Shown: positions 1 through 7,940 of the stretch, piece by piece | Layout: every line of letters starts with the position of its first letter | How positions within the stretch are numbered: the stretch's first letter is position 1 | Assembly: GCA_036521995.1 (NCBI GenBank) | Contig: DATDGR010000233.1 | Location: forward strand, 1-64,000 | Source: Gp13-AA77 sp036521995 | GTDB taxonomy: Bacteria; Acidobacteriota; Terriglobia; UBA7540 | Reading direction: 5' to 3' | Length of the DNA stretch: 64,000 bases | The notes under the pieces: model-generated | What the model was told of the DNA's origin: nothing | Databases searched by the model: none | What the model saw: the letters and a program-made list of their open reading frames with translations, nothing else | Program-made: the position numbers and the translations under genes

Positions 1-368
1 GGAAGTTGTCCCTACATCAAAACTGGCTATGCGTGGAAGCCCAGGGAGACTACCTCGCCCCGAGGCATTTCCGAGTCTCCCCACTTTTGCACTCTTCATC
101 TTGGGCCGTCAATGGCCCGAAAGTGCCAGTTACCAGGCGGAGCATACAAAGCCGGCTTACACCGACTGTCCCTAGCACAAATGAGAAAGGCTGCCTTAGT
201 TTACCGGCAGGAGAATCCCTTCTGAGCGCTCGTAGACGAGAGTCGGCTACCGCGGACGCCCAGGGGCGAATCCGGCCGACCTGATCCGCAACGGCAAGCT
301 GGCGCTAGCCTTTGACTGGATCGTGCTGGACTCCCTGTGTGGCAGCTCTGCGGCGCCTGAACGCCCTG
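1..368. other. gene-poor left edge
   Basis: No gene is supported here. Short open frames exist but show no recognisable domain or good ribosome binding site. Around 270-345 (plus) one frame reads like a few residues of the N-terminal helix of acidobacterial TolC-type proteins, too short to call even a remnant. This is also the 3' flank of the minus-strand secreted protein; I found no clear terminator hairpin with a T tract. Confidence 0.4.
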
Positions 369-1433
369 CTAAGGTGACGGGACCTGAACTGTCTGGTAGT
401 TCGAAGGGCCGCTTTCGCCGCTCGAGGAGACGGCCGTTACGTAGTACGAATAAGTCTGAGCGGGCGTCACAGTCCAGTCCTGATAAGTTGTCGTGGGTGC
501 GACCGAGCTTCCGATGATGGCGTAGAGGCCGCCGGATTGTTCCCGATAGACATTGTAGCTCGTGGCGCCGGTGCTCCCGTCCCAGGAAAGGCTGACAACG
601 TGCGCTGTGCCGGACAAACTCTCTGAGCTAGGTGAACCGGTGGCGTTGCTGCTAAGCGACGCCGTTCCGGTGAAGGTTCCGTACGTTGAGGGCGAGAAGT
701 CCGCAGCGAAAGACCGGCTTTGATTCGGATTCAGAGTGAGGGGCAGGCTCGGACCGCTCAGCGTGAACCCCGCGCCGGCCACTCTGTCACTTGAGATTGT
801 GACACTGCCCGTCCCGGTATTCGTGGCCAGGAAGGAAAGGGATGCCGTCGCGCCGATCGCGGTGGGCCCAAAGCTCAAACTGGTTGGCGTTAGGGTGAGG
901 TAGAAACTGGCGCCCGTCACGCCCGTGCCGGTGAGCGAAATGGTGTGCTGGCTTGAACTGCTCATTGTCAGCGTCATACTACCGGTAAAAATGCCCGTCG
1001 AAGTGGGCGAAAAGTCGACGGTGAACGACAGGGACTGGCCCGGCTGGATCGTGACCGGGGGCGAGATCCCGGCGACGCTGAAGGGAGCTCCGGTGACGCT
1101 CACCTGGGTAATCGTCCAGTTGTGCTTGCCGTAGTTTGTAAGGGTAACGGTTTGGGTGCCGACGCCACCGACCGCGACGTTGCCAAAATTGATACTTCCT
1201 TGAAGATTCTCCGGAGTCAGCTCCGCGATTTTGGAGGTCCCTGCTTTTGCGATGGGTGACAGATAATGGGGTCGCTGTGGCGCCGCGCCAAGAATGCACT
1301 TTGGCATATCTGCGCCCCACGGCAGGATGAGTGTGCCCAAGAACGTCAAGGCAACGCGAGGAGAAGACTTGAGGAGGGATTTCCAATTCTGTGACAGGGA
1401 AAGGCTCTGGCCGTTGCAGTTTGCCGGCGTCAC
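369..1433 (-). CDS. secreted choice-of-anchor D / fibronectin type III protein
   Basis: A 354-residue exported protein made of beta-sandwich domains. A hydrophobic stretch at about residues 27-40 looks like a signal or anchor segment. Residues about 80-172 and 178-278 are two repeats of the ASPM/SPD-2/Hydin (choice-of-anchor D) type, each with the pattern F-G-x-x-x-x-G followed by T-N-x-G and a closing S-L-T/S-G-T-G. Residues about 281-354 resemble a fibronectin III domain (S-Y-N-V-Y-R, Y-Y-V-T-A-V-S-S-S-G-E-S). Such proteins are non-catalytic and presumed to act in adhesion or cell-surface assembly; no ligand can be named. The start is a GTG and is uncertain. It stands alone on the minus strand, with a gene-poor region of about 770 bp upstream. 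Confidence 0.75.
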   Translation of the reverse strand: MTPANCNGQSLSLSQNWKSLLKSSPRVALTFLGTLILPWGADMPKCILGAAPQRPHYLSPIAKAGTSKIAELTPENLQGSINFGNVAVGGVGTQTVTLTNYGKHNWTITQVSVTGAPFSVAGISPPVTIQPGQSLSFTVDFSPTSTGIFTGSMTLTMSSSSQHTISLTGTGVTGASFYLTLTPTSLSFGPTAIGATASLSFLATNTGTGSVTISSDRVAGAGFTLSGPSLPLTLNPNQSRSFAADFSPSTYGTFTGTASLSSNATGSPSSESLSGTAHVVSLSWDGSTGATSYNVYREQSGGLYAIIGSSVAPTTTYQDWTVTPAQTYSYYVTAVSSSGESGPSNYQTVQVPSP

Positions 1434-2206
1434 GGGAGCTCCTTATCTGCCCCAATAAGGTGGCCCTTACCACCTCCAAGGGACCGCAGAGTTTCAAGGC
1501 CGCGCGAACGCCCGGTCAGAACCAGGCTCGCGGCGAGTCAAGCGTGAAGTTCTCCTACGCCCTGCAAGGCAGAGCTACCTCCCCCTTCGCTTGCGGTTTT
1601 CCTTGCTACTCCCAGATTCGGAGGCGCGCGCCCACGGCTTACAGCGCCAAGGCGACGTGTGTACGAAAGTTATGTCGGGCCGTGCTCGCTTCGTTCGGGC
1701 TTGGAGCCCCTGTGGTATTGCTGTTAAGCCCTTTCGGGCCGGTCAGTACGACTGCTCAAGGAAGATACGATAATGGTAGAGACAACTGAAGAGGGTTTCC
1801 CGTAGCGGCCAAAAGCTCATCGTGCCTCGGGTAGGTAAGCTCTCACAGATTCGAGAATGCTCATGTGCCTCACGAACCCAGCCATACGGTGACTTCCGGC
1901 CGAACCCACCCCCCGTGGAGACGACGAATTTACCTGAGAGAAAAGCTGGCTGTCAAGTAAACTTTTTTGTACGTTTTTTTCGTTCGCGGCCTCGATGGAC
2001 CCTACTGCCGTGACCGTGCTGGCGTTGAACGGGCGGCCCAGCTTTCGTCAGCAGGCCTCGTCAAGGCCGAGATCTGTTATCTTCTCTATTGCGTTTCGGC
2101 CACCCTGATCCCCGGACACTTCCGTGCCGCAGGACACCGCGTCTCGTGGTGTCCGACCACCCAGGGCTGTGTCAACGCCCGTCACTCTTCTGCCGATGAG
2201 GTGAAT
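1434..2206. other. 773-bp gene-poor region
   Basis: Lies between the divergent secreted protein gene and the phosphoesterase gene. Near 1953-1958, read on the minus strand, there is a TTGACA-like -35 followed 17 bp later by GTAAAT, which could start a leader of nearly 500 nt toward the gene ending at 369. I compared the region by eye with cyclic-di-GMP (GEMM) riboswitches and found no convincing match. An A/T-rich patch sits at 1968-1990. No coding frame here has family signature. Confidence 0.35.
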
Positions 2207-3151
2207 ATGGAGTATTGCAAGACCGAATTTGAGCTCCAACGCGACCTGGAGAAGCGGCTGGCTCGCCGCCGGGCCGCTGAAGCTTCCCTCCATGAAGGCA
2301 GACGGAAGAACGCCCACCAGGACTCGCTTCTGCTGCGCGACCACGTGGCAGCGCCGATCCTGCGCGCCGCGCTGCGGATCACAGGCCTCTACTCGCGGGG
2401 AGTCCGGAATGCTCTCGACCCGGCGGTGCGCCACATCCGGCTCGAATTTGCTGACGTCCCGGAAAGCTTCGACGGTTTCCGGGTCCTGCACCTCGCCGAT
2501 CTGCATATCGACGGCATGGACGGCCTCGCCGAGATCGTCGCGGAGCGCGTGGCCGGCCTTGGTGCCGACCTCTGCGTCATGACGGGTGACTACCGCTTCG
2601 CGGTGGACGGGCCCTGCGACGAAATCTACCCCCGCCTGCAGACCATTCTTTCCAGCATCGACACCCGCCACGGCGTTCTGGCCATTCTCGGCAATCACGA
2701 CGCCTCCGAGATCGCCGTGGAGCTGGAGAACCTCGGGGTGCGCATGCTGATCAACGAAGCCTTCGAAATCAGCCGAGGCGGCGCCAGCCTGTGGCTTCTC
2801 GGGGTGGATGACCCGCACCGTTACGGTTGCGACGAGCTGGACGCGGCTTGCGCGCCCGCGCCCGCCGGGGCCTTCAAGATTCTTCTCGCCCACTCACCGG
2901 AGATGTTCGCTCAGGCGGCCGAGGCCGGCGTTGATCTTTACCTCTGCGGACATACGCACGCCGGACAGATCCGCTTGCCCGGCATCGGAGCGCCCTTGAT
3001 GAACGCCGCTTGCCCCAGAACCTACACCCACGGCCGCTGGCAACATGGCGCCATGCAGGGCTACACCAGCGCCGGAGCCGGTTGTTCGCTCCTGCCGGTC
3101 CGTTACAATTGTCCTCCCGAGATCGCCTTGATCGAGATCGTGAAAAGGTAA
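2207..3151 (+). CDS. metallophosphoesterase (YkuE/YaeI-like)
   Basis: A 314-residue calcineurin-like phosphoesterase. All metal-binding blocks are visible: D-L-H at residue 98, G-D-Y near 127, G-N-H-D at 162, an A-H-S-P block near 231 and G-H-T-H-A-G at 248. The order and the G-H-T-H-A-G-Q-I-R-L-P ending match the YaeI/YkuE group, which cleaves phosphodiester or pyrophosphate bonds in lipid or nucleotide substrates; the substrate cannot be read from the sequence. Unlike many relatives it has no N-terminal membrane helix; about 80 charged residues precede the catalytic domain. I chose ATG 2207, just after GAGGTG; the frame stays open far upstream without family similarity. It converges with the GloVer gene, separated by a hairpin. 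Confidence 0.85.
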   Translation: MEYCKTEFELQRDLEKRLARRRAAEASLHEGRRKNAHQDSLLLRDHVAAPILRAALRITGLYSRGVRNALDPAVRHIRLEFADVPESFDGFRVLHLADLHIDGMDGLAEIVAERVAGLGADLCVMTGDYRFAVDGPCDEIYPRLQTILSSIDTRHGVLAILGNHDASEIAVELENLGVRMLINEAFEISRGGASLWLLGVDDPHRYGCDELDAACAPAPAGAFKILLAHSPEMFAQAAEAGVDLYLCGHTHAGQIRLPGIGAPLMNAACPRTYTHGRWQHGAMQGYTSAGAGCSLLPVRYNCPPEIALIEIVKR

Positions 3152-3261
3152 GTCGACCGCGGTCAAAACTGCGGCATTGTGCATTCGTCCCAAGAGCTGG
3201 TAACCCGTAGCGACGACACGGTTTGTGTGCCGTGGGCGTTTCGTCCCGTGAACCAAAAGAA

Positions 3262-3287
3262 CCACGACACTGAGAAGCGTGTCGTGG
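3262..3287. repeat. 9-bp inverted repeat between convergent genes
   Basis: CCACGACAC and GTGTCGTGG form a perfect 9-bp stem around an 8-nt loop. There is no T tract on either side. A second GTGGCTACCA-like string follows at about 3353, so this may be part of a dispersed repeat and not a terminator. Confidence 0.5.
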
Positions 3288-3379
3288 CTACCATCTCTGG
3301 TTGCGATTGAATCGGCCGCGAAGACAGGCCCAGGGCGACAAGCGCGTTCGCCGTGGCTACCACCGCCGTTGCCTACCGA

Positions 3380-4832
3380 TTATGGCCTTACCTGAAAGGG
3401 CGCGTTGCCCGACAGCGTGCCGCTGGGCGTTACTACCTGAACCGTGCCGCTCGTGGCGCCAGCGGGTACGGTGGTCGAGATTAAGGAACTCGAAAGCACA
3501 TTGAAAACTGCCGCCGTGCCGTTGAAGCTCACGCTGGTCGCGCCTGTCAGATTAGTCCCCTCAATGTTCACAACCGCTCCAACGTCGCCGGAGGTAGGCC
3601 GAGTTTCCACAAACGGGCCCAGACCCACCGACAACCTGAAGACAATACCCCAGTTGTAGGCGCCACCCTGAAACGTTGTCCCGTATAAGGCGCCATTGGT
3701 GTCCTGGACCAGCGCCGCTTGGGGGGTGACCCCGTCCGGGCACCCGCTTTGAGCACAAAAGCTGTGAAGTGTCGTCAGCGCGCCGCTTGCGGTGATTTTG
3801 AAGACCGTCCCACCGCTCCCACCAGTCGTTGTCCCGTAGAAGTTCCCGTCGGTGGCCTGGATCAGCGCCGCTTGCGGGTACGCACCGTCCGTGCAGCCGC
3901 TTTGCGAGCAAAAGCTGTACAGTGTGGTCAGGGCGCCACCTGAGGTGATCTTGAAGACGGTGCCAGTGCCGGTGCCGTTGGCCCCTCCCGAGAACGTTGT
4001 ACCGTAGAAGTTATCGTCGGTAGCTTGCACCAACGGGGCGAAGGGGTAGGACCCGTCCGCGCAACCGCTCTGCGAGCAAAAGCTGTAAAGGGTTGTCAGC
4101 GCGCCGCTCGGCGTCATCTTGAAGATGGTCCCAGCGCTGTTGGTCCCACCCTGGTACGCCGTCCCGTAAAAGTTCCCATCGGCGGCCTGGACCAGCCCCG
4201 CGTTGGGGTATGCGCCGTCAGTACAACCACTTTGCGAACAAAAGGTGTGGAGCGTGGTCAGGATGCCGCTCGGGGTGATTTTGAAAATCGTGCCATCGCC
4301 GTTGGCGCCGCCGGCGATCGTGGTCCCATAGAGGTCCCCATTGCTGGTCAAAACCAGCGCGGATTGGGGGCGTTCGCCGTCTGCGCAATCACTTTCGGAG
4401 CAAGAGCTATAAAGAGTCGTCAGCGTCGCCCGCGCGCCACTCAGCGTGTACGTGATCTTGAAGACCGTGCCTTCGCCGTAAGCTCCCCCCCTGAGACGTT
4501 GTCCCGTATAGGGTCCCGTCAGTGCTCTGGACTAGCCCGGCGCCGGGGTACTCGCCGTCGGTGCAGCCGCTCTTCGAGCAAAAGTTGTAAGCCGTCGTTA
4601 GCGTACCGCTCGGGGTGATTTGGAACACCGTTCCGCCCACGTGAGGCCCGCCCTCGAGAGTTGTCCCAAACAAATCCCCAGCGATGGAGCGAGGCGGAGG
4701 CGAAGCCTGGAAAAGAGCCGCGGCGGGCTCGGCACCGTCCGTGTAGTCGAAGCTGTGCAGTATAGTGAAAATCTGCGCCTGGGCCGGTACGGCGGACGCC
4801 GCCAGCATCATCAAGATCGCGAAAACCGCCAA
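3380..4832 (-). pseudogene. GloVer-repeat secreted protein, frameshifted
   Basis: The gene encodes an exported protein of tandem 36-41-residue units with G-x-L/F-Y-G-T-T, G-T-V/I-F-K-I-T and L-x-S-F-C-S-Q-S-G-C-x-D-G, the choice-of-anchor tandem repeat GloVer family, followed by an IPT/TIG-like domain (N-I-E-G-T-N-L-T-G-A-T). The 5' part (4832-4407) carries a signal peptide ending A-Q-A and the first units. Reading frame is lost in a run of seven G (minus strand) at 4491-4485; with six G the next unit continues cleanly into the 3' frame, which stays open to 3380. The only ATG with a strong Shine-Dalgarno (AAGGGGGA, ATG 4867) is also one base out of frame with the signal peptide; one extra G in the GGGG at 4846-4843 would join them. 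Function unknown. Confidence 0.75.
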
Positions 4833-4965
4833 TACCGCCCATCCCCTATTCCTCGCCTGCTTGCCATCAAATCCCCCTTCAATTTCGTGGCGGCGATTAT
4901 GGACCGGTTTGAGCCAGGAAGGTAAGTTCCATAACCTGATGATACGGCATCAGTAAGCCGGCTCA

Positions 4966-5131
4966 GGTTCGTTTTGGGTTCGTTTCGGGTTCGTTTTTTC
5001 GGCATCCCGAGGGCCTCACTGATTCTAAATGACTTACTGCGCAGGCCATCGTCAAAGCTCGGGTTCGTTTAGGTTCGTTCTAGGTTCGTTTTTGCGCCGT
5101 TTTATTGATTCTAAACAGCTTCTCGGGTTCG
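4966..5131. repeat. helically phased GGTTCG array, copy 1
   Basis: Seven copies of GGTTCG start at 4966, 4977, 4988, 5062, 5072, 5083 and 5126. Within blocks the period is 11, 11 and 10, 11 bp, with a mostly GGTTCGTTTNG unit. Between blocks sit two boxes, GATTCTAAA at 5021 and at 5107 (TTTAGAATC on the minus strand). An octanucleotide G run follows at 5151-5158. The period is one DNA turn and not a multiple of three, so this is a DNA- or RNA-level repeat and not a coding repeat. A second array of like design lies at 55472-55594. Confidence 0.8.
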
Positions 5132-5173
5132 TTTTTGCAATTTTTTGACCGGGGGGGGTCCCCTCAAGACCCC

Positions 5174-5632
5174 TTATGGGAACCTATCTGGCCCGGCTCG
5201 ATCTACCGTTCCTTCAATCACCATCCGTGTGCCCTCATTGGGCTCGGGAGCCCTCAGTCCAACAATCTCGGCAATCCGGTTGTAAACCGCCAGTGCGTCC
5301 ATGGGCTGGCCGGAGGCGAGCGCAGCCTGGGCGGCTTTGGTGGCCTCCGCCACCTCGCGCAGCCTCCCCTCCCGCTCCTCGAGGTCCAGGATGACGTGGC
5401 GGCTCCCGGCCTCGGCACCGACCTTCGGGTTCTGCTCGCGAACGGATTGATAGCGCTGGCGCTCCTCGTCCAAAGTCATCTCGGCTTCCTGGTTGTGGGG
5501 CTCCGGCTGCAGGTGCGAAAGCCCGGCGAGCAGGAGGGCCTGAAGCATCTCGCCGGCTTCGGAGCCGGGGTCGTCCCGCGCGTCCCGGATCAGTTCATCC
5601 CTCTTCTGCCGCAGCGTCTTCAAAGGCTCCAT
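5174..5632 (-). CDS. charged helical protein of unknown family
   Basis: A 152-residue protein with no signal peptide or membrane segment. It is rich in Glu, Arg, Gln and Ala and should form long helices or coiled coil (residues about 1-110), ending in a small Ala-rich region with A-V-Y-N-R-I-A-E-I-V-G-L-R. The tail resembles, loosely, helical parts of phage small-terminase-like proteins, but I do not recognise the family and assign no function. ATG 5632 is preferred over the upstream GTG (5668) because GGGGGTGA lies 8 nt before it. A sigma70-like promoter lies about 120 bp upstream (5784-5756, minus). The gene is followed by a poly-C tract and the CGAACC array, an arrangement repeated near 55.7 kb. 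Confidence 0.55.
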   Translation of the reverse strand: MEPLKTLRQKRDELIRDARDDPGSEAGEMLQALLLAGLSHLQPEPHNQEAEMTLDEERQRYQSVREQNPKVGAEAGSRHVILDLEEREGRLREVAEATKAAQAALASGQPMDALAVYNRIAEIVGLRAPEPNEGTRMVIEGTVDRAGPDRFP

Positions 5633-5755
5633 GGCTTCGTCACCCCCGTCCGGCGATGGTTCGATCACCCCGGGACGGCCAGGGAGAGCCGTCAGGCGCC
5701 GGCCTCCCGGACAGGCGGACCATCGAAGAATCGATCTAGCCGAGTTAGCATGACC

Positions 5756-5784
5756 AGCCTAGCACTGGAGCAGAGCCTAGTCAA
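5756..5784 (-). promoter_or_regulatory. sigma70-like promoter of the 5174-5632 gene
   Basis: On the minus strand GCTTGACT has TTGACT at 5784-5779, a 17-bp spacer and TAGGCT at 5761-5756. It is weakly similar over about 40 bp to the two TTGACA promoters at 48094 (+) and 55983 (-). The leader to ATG 5632 would be about 115 nt. The rest of 5633-6081 holds this promoter, an inverted repeat and the promoter of the next gene. Confidence 0.45.
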
Positions 5785-5862
5785 GCGGGATATTTTGAAC
5801 GACAGGCTTGATTATACGGGAGACTAAGCTAGTTGTTGTAGCCTACACTAGAATCAATTATG

Positions 5863-5889
5863 ATCTATCACTAGCAGAATGTGATAGAT
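5863..5889. repeat. perfect 9-bp inverted repeat
   Basis: ATCTATCAC, 9-nt loop, GTGATAGAT. It lacks a T tract, so it looks more like an operator or a recombination or protein-binding site than a terminator. It lies in an A/T-rich patch unlike the surrounding sequence, just after a CTAGAATCAA string at 5848. Confidence 0.6.
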
Positions 5890-6041
5890 ATGACTGGTAC
5901 GGGTCGCGCAAATTGACTCCTGGGAAGGGTCTGCGGTGAAAAAACTGGGTCTATCTCGCACAAACCGGGGAGGTTACGTGGCGGTGCGGGGTGGCGCGGC
6001 AGGCCGACCCAGGGCTCGCGGACCGGGCTCGCGAAGGGCGC

Positions 6042-6071
6042 TTGACACCCCCGCCAACTGTGGCCTACCAT
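6042..6071 (+). promoter_or_regulatory. sigma70-like promoter, near-leaderless
   Basis: TTGACA at 6042-6047, an 18-bp spacer and TACCAT at 6066-6071. The expected start of transcription is only a few bases before ATG 6082, which supports that ATG even though no ribosome binding site precedes it. Confidence 0.5.
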
Positions 6072-6081
6072 CAACGCAGAG

Positions 6082-6630
6082 ATGAACGTGGATCGCAGCC
6101 GCGACGCTCGGGGGGGCAGGCTGGACCGGCACCCCGTTGCCAGACCATTTTCCGTTGGCCTCCGTTGGAAAAGCCGTCGACCGGGTCACACGGCTTTATG
6201 GGTGTCACTCCTCGCGGGCGTCGCGTTCATGACGGCTCTCACCTCATTTAGCGTTCGCGCCCAGCAGGATGATCACAAGCGCAAGGTCCCGGTGATCGAC
6301 AAGCTCTCGTCGAACACCGATCGGGAGGCATTCAGCGGTCTAGTGCAGTCTCTAGATCTCAAGGACTCCTTGCTGGTGGTGCACAACACCCGCGACGACA
6401 CCGACGAATACTTTCCCTTCAAGAAGACCGTGTCCGTGGCCACGGCCACCGGCAAGTACCTGACGCTCGACGGCGTGAAACCGGGGCAGAGTGTGTTGGT
6501 GTATTACGATCAAAAGGGCAACAAGCGCACGGTGAAGGAGATTGTGGTCCTCGAAAATGCCCCTCCCGCGAAGCCTGCTGCGGCCGAACCTGCTGCGCCC
6601 GACAAAGACAAGCCCCCGCCCCCATCCTAA
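6082..6630 (+). CDS. exported small beta-domain protein
   Basis: A 182-residue protein with a basic N-terminus, a hydrophobic segment at about residues 37-58 ending in V-R-A, a compact beta-rich domain (about 82-160) and a Pro/Ala-rich charged tail. The domain reads G-L-V-Q-S-L-D-L-K-D-S-L-L-V-V, then V-K-P-G-Q-S-V-L-V-Y-Y-D and K-E-I-V-V-L, the strand pattern of small OB-like, DUF5666-type exported domains. The protein at 7941 has the same pattern, so the two probably share a fold. Function is unknown. It lies 47 bp before bshA on the same strand and may be cotranscribed with it. An internal start at the second methionine cluster (M50) would leave a very short signal peptide. Confidence 0.6.
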   Translation: MNVDRSRDARGGRLDRHPVARPFSVGLRWKSRRPGHTALWVSLLAGVAFMTALTSFSVRAQQDDHKRKVPVIDKLSSNTDREAFSGLVQSLDLKDSLLVVHNTRDDTDEYFPFKKTVSVATATGKYLTLDGVKPGQSVLVYYDQKGNKRTVKEIVVLENAPPAKPAAAEPAAPDKDKPPPPS

Positions 6631-6677
6631 GTTCATTCGATGCCAGTCACCCATGGGCGCAGATCGGCGCGAGTCTC

Positions 6678-7826
6678 ATGAAAATCGGCATCACCTGTTA
6701 TCCTACTTACGGCGGCAGCGGAGTGGTGGCAACCGAACTCGGCCTGGAGCTGGCCGCCCGCGGGCACGACGTCCACTTCATCAGCTACGCCATGCCCGTC
6801 CGCATGACGGAAGCCACGGAGCGGATTCACTTCCACGAGGTCGAGGTGGTGAATTATCCCCTGTTCGATCATCCGCCTTACACCTTGTCGCTCGCGACCA
6901 AGATGTATGAAGTGGCGGCCGGCGAAGCGCTTGATTTGCTGCACGTCCACTACGCCATTCCGCACTCGGTCAGCGCCTACCTGGCGCGCGCCATGTTTCG
7001 CCCGCGCCGGCTTCCCTTTGTGACCACCCTGCACGGCACGGACATCACGTTGGTGGGAAGCGACCGTTCCTATTTGCCCATCACGCGATTCTCGATCGAG
7101 GAGAGCGACTCCGTCACTGCTATTTCCGACTATCTGCGCAACGTGACCCTGCAAGAGTTCGGAATCCAGAGGCCAGTGGAGGTGATCCCCAACTTCGTCA
7201 ACTGCGACGTGTTTGAGCCCGCCGGCGAATCCTGCCGGCGCAGCCAGTTCGCCCGCGACGATGAAAAGGTGCTGGTGCATCTCTCCAATTTTCGACCGGT
7301 GAAGCGGCTGCCCGACGTGGTGGAGATCTTTGACCGCGTGCGCAGCGAGATTCCCGCCAAGCTTCTCCTGATTGGCGACGGCCCCGACCGTGCGCGCGCC
7401 GAGTGGATGGTGAACGACAAAAGGTTGAAGGGTGACGTAATCTTTCTCGGCAAGCAGAACCAAGTGCAGGACCTGCTGAACTGCGCCGACGTGATGCTGC
7501 TGCCGAGCCAGCTCGAATCCTTCGGTCTGGCGGCGCTCGAAGCTATGGCCTGCGGAGTGCCGCCGGTGGTCTCGCGCGTGGGTGGGCTGCCGGAAGTGAT
7601 CCGTGACGGCGTGGAGGGCTACCTGGTGGAAGTGGGCGACGTTGATACCATGGCCGAGCGCGCCTTACGCATCCTGACCGAGCCCGGTCGCCGCGAAGAG
7701 ATGGGCCGGGCGGCGCGCCGGCGCGCCAGCGACAAATTCTGCAGCACCAAGATCATTCCCCTTTACGAGGATCTCTACCGGCGAGTGCTGGAGGGCAAGC
7801 TGGTTGCCGAAGCGGCTGCGGGATAA
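6678..7826 (+). CDS. bshA: N-acetyl-alpha-D-glucosaminyl L-malate synthase BshA
   Basis: A 382-residue GT4-family (GT-B fold) glycosyltransferase that joins GlcNAc from UDP-GlcNAc to L-malate, the first step of bacillithiol synthesis, in the cytoplasm. Signature blocks of BshA are present: M-K-I-G-I-T-C-Y-P-T-Y-G-G-S-G-V-V-A-T-E-L-G at the N-terminus, H-V-H-Y-A-I-P-H near 93, T-L-H-G-T-D-I-T near 117, and the GT4 E-x7-E region E-S-F-G-L-A-A-L-E-A near 278. Length agrees with the family. No bshB or bshC lies in this window, so the pathway must be completed elsewhere. ATG 6678 is the natural start. Confidence 0.93.
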   Translation: MKIGITCYPTYGGSGVVATELGLELAARGHDVHFISYAMPVRMTEATERIHFHEVEVVNYPLFDHPPYTLSLATKMYEVAAGEALDLLHVHYAIPHSVSAYLARAMFRPRRLPFVTTLHGTDITLVGSDRSYLPITRFSIEESDSVTAISDYLRNVTLQEFGIQRPVEVIPNFVNCDVFEPAGESCRRSQFARDDEKVLVHLSNFRPVKRLPDVVEIFDRVRSEIPAKLLLIGDGPDRARAEWMVNDKRLKGDVIFLGKQNQVQDLLNCADVMLLPSQLESFGLAALEAMACGVPPVVSRVGGLPEVIRDGVEGYLVEVGDVDTMAERALRILTEPGRREEMGRAARRRASDKFCSTKIIPLYEDLYRRVLEGKLVAEAAAG

Positions 7827-7884
7827 CCGTGCTCTCGGTTCGCTCTCTTCGTATCGGCGCCGAGCATAGTCAGAATCGATCGGC

Positions 7885-7912
7885 TTGAAACAGCGCTGAC
7901 CTCTGCTATCAT
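7885..7912 (+). promoter_or_regulatory. sigma70-like promoter with extended -10
   Basis: TTGAAA at 7885-7890, a 16-bp spacer and TATCAT at 7907-7912 preceded by TGC (extended -10). AAGGGAGG at 7927-7934 gives the following gene a strong ribosome binding site 6 nt before ATG 7941. Confidence 0.6.
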
Positions 7913-7940
7913 AACTGCGTTTTCAAAAGGGAGGCTATCA

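Noticed and set aside
100..260. Cyclic-di-GMP (GEMM) riboswitch
   Set aside because: A CAAAGCCGGC string resembles part of the motif, but the conserved GGGACGCAAAGCC core and tetraloop-receptor arrangement are missing.
270..350. TolC-like N-terminal fragment
   Set aside because: Only about 25 residues resemble the family and the frame breaks on both sides; too little to support a remnant.
4966..5131. GGTTCG array as a CRISPR
   Set aside because: The unit is 6 bp with 4-5 bp between units; CRISPR repeats and spacers are each above 20 bp and no cas gene is present.
5105..5827. 240-codon plus-strand frame opposite the coiled-coil gene
   Set aside because: Leu/Gly/Arg-rich shadow; the minus-strand protein has a natural charged-helical composition, a ribosome binding site and a promoter.
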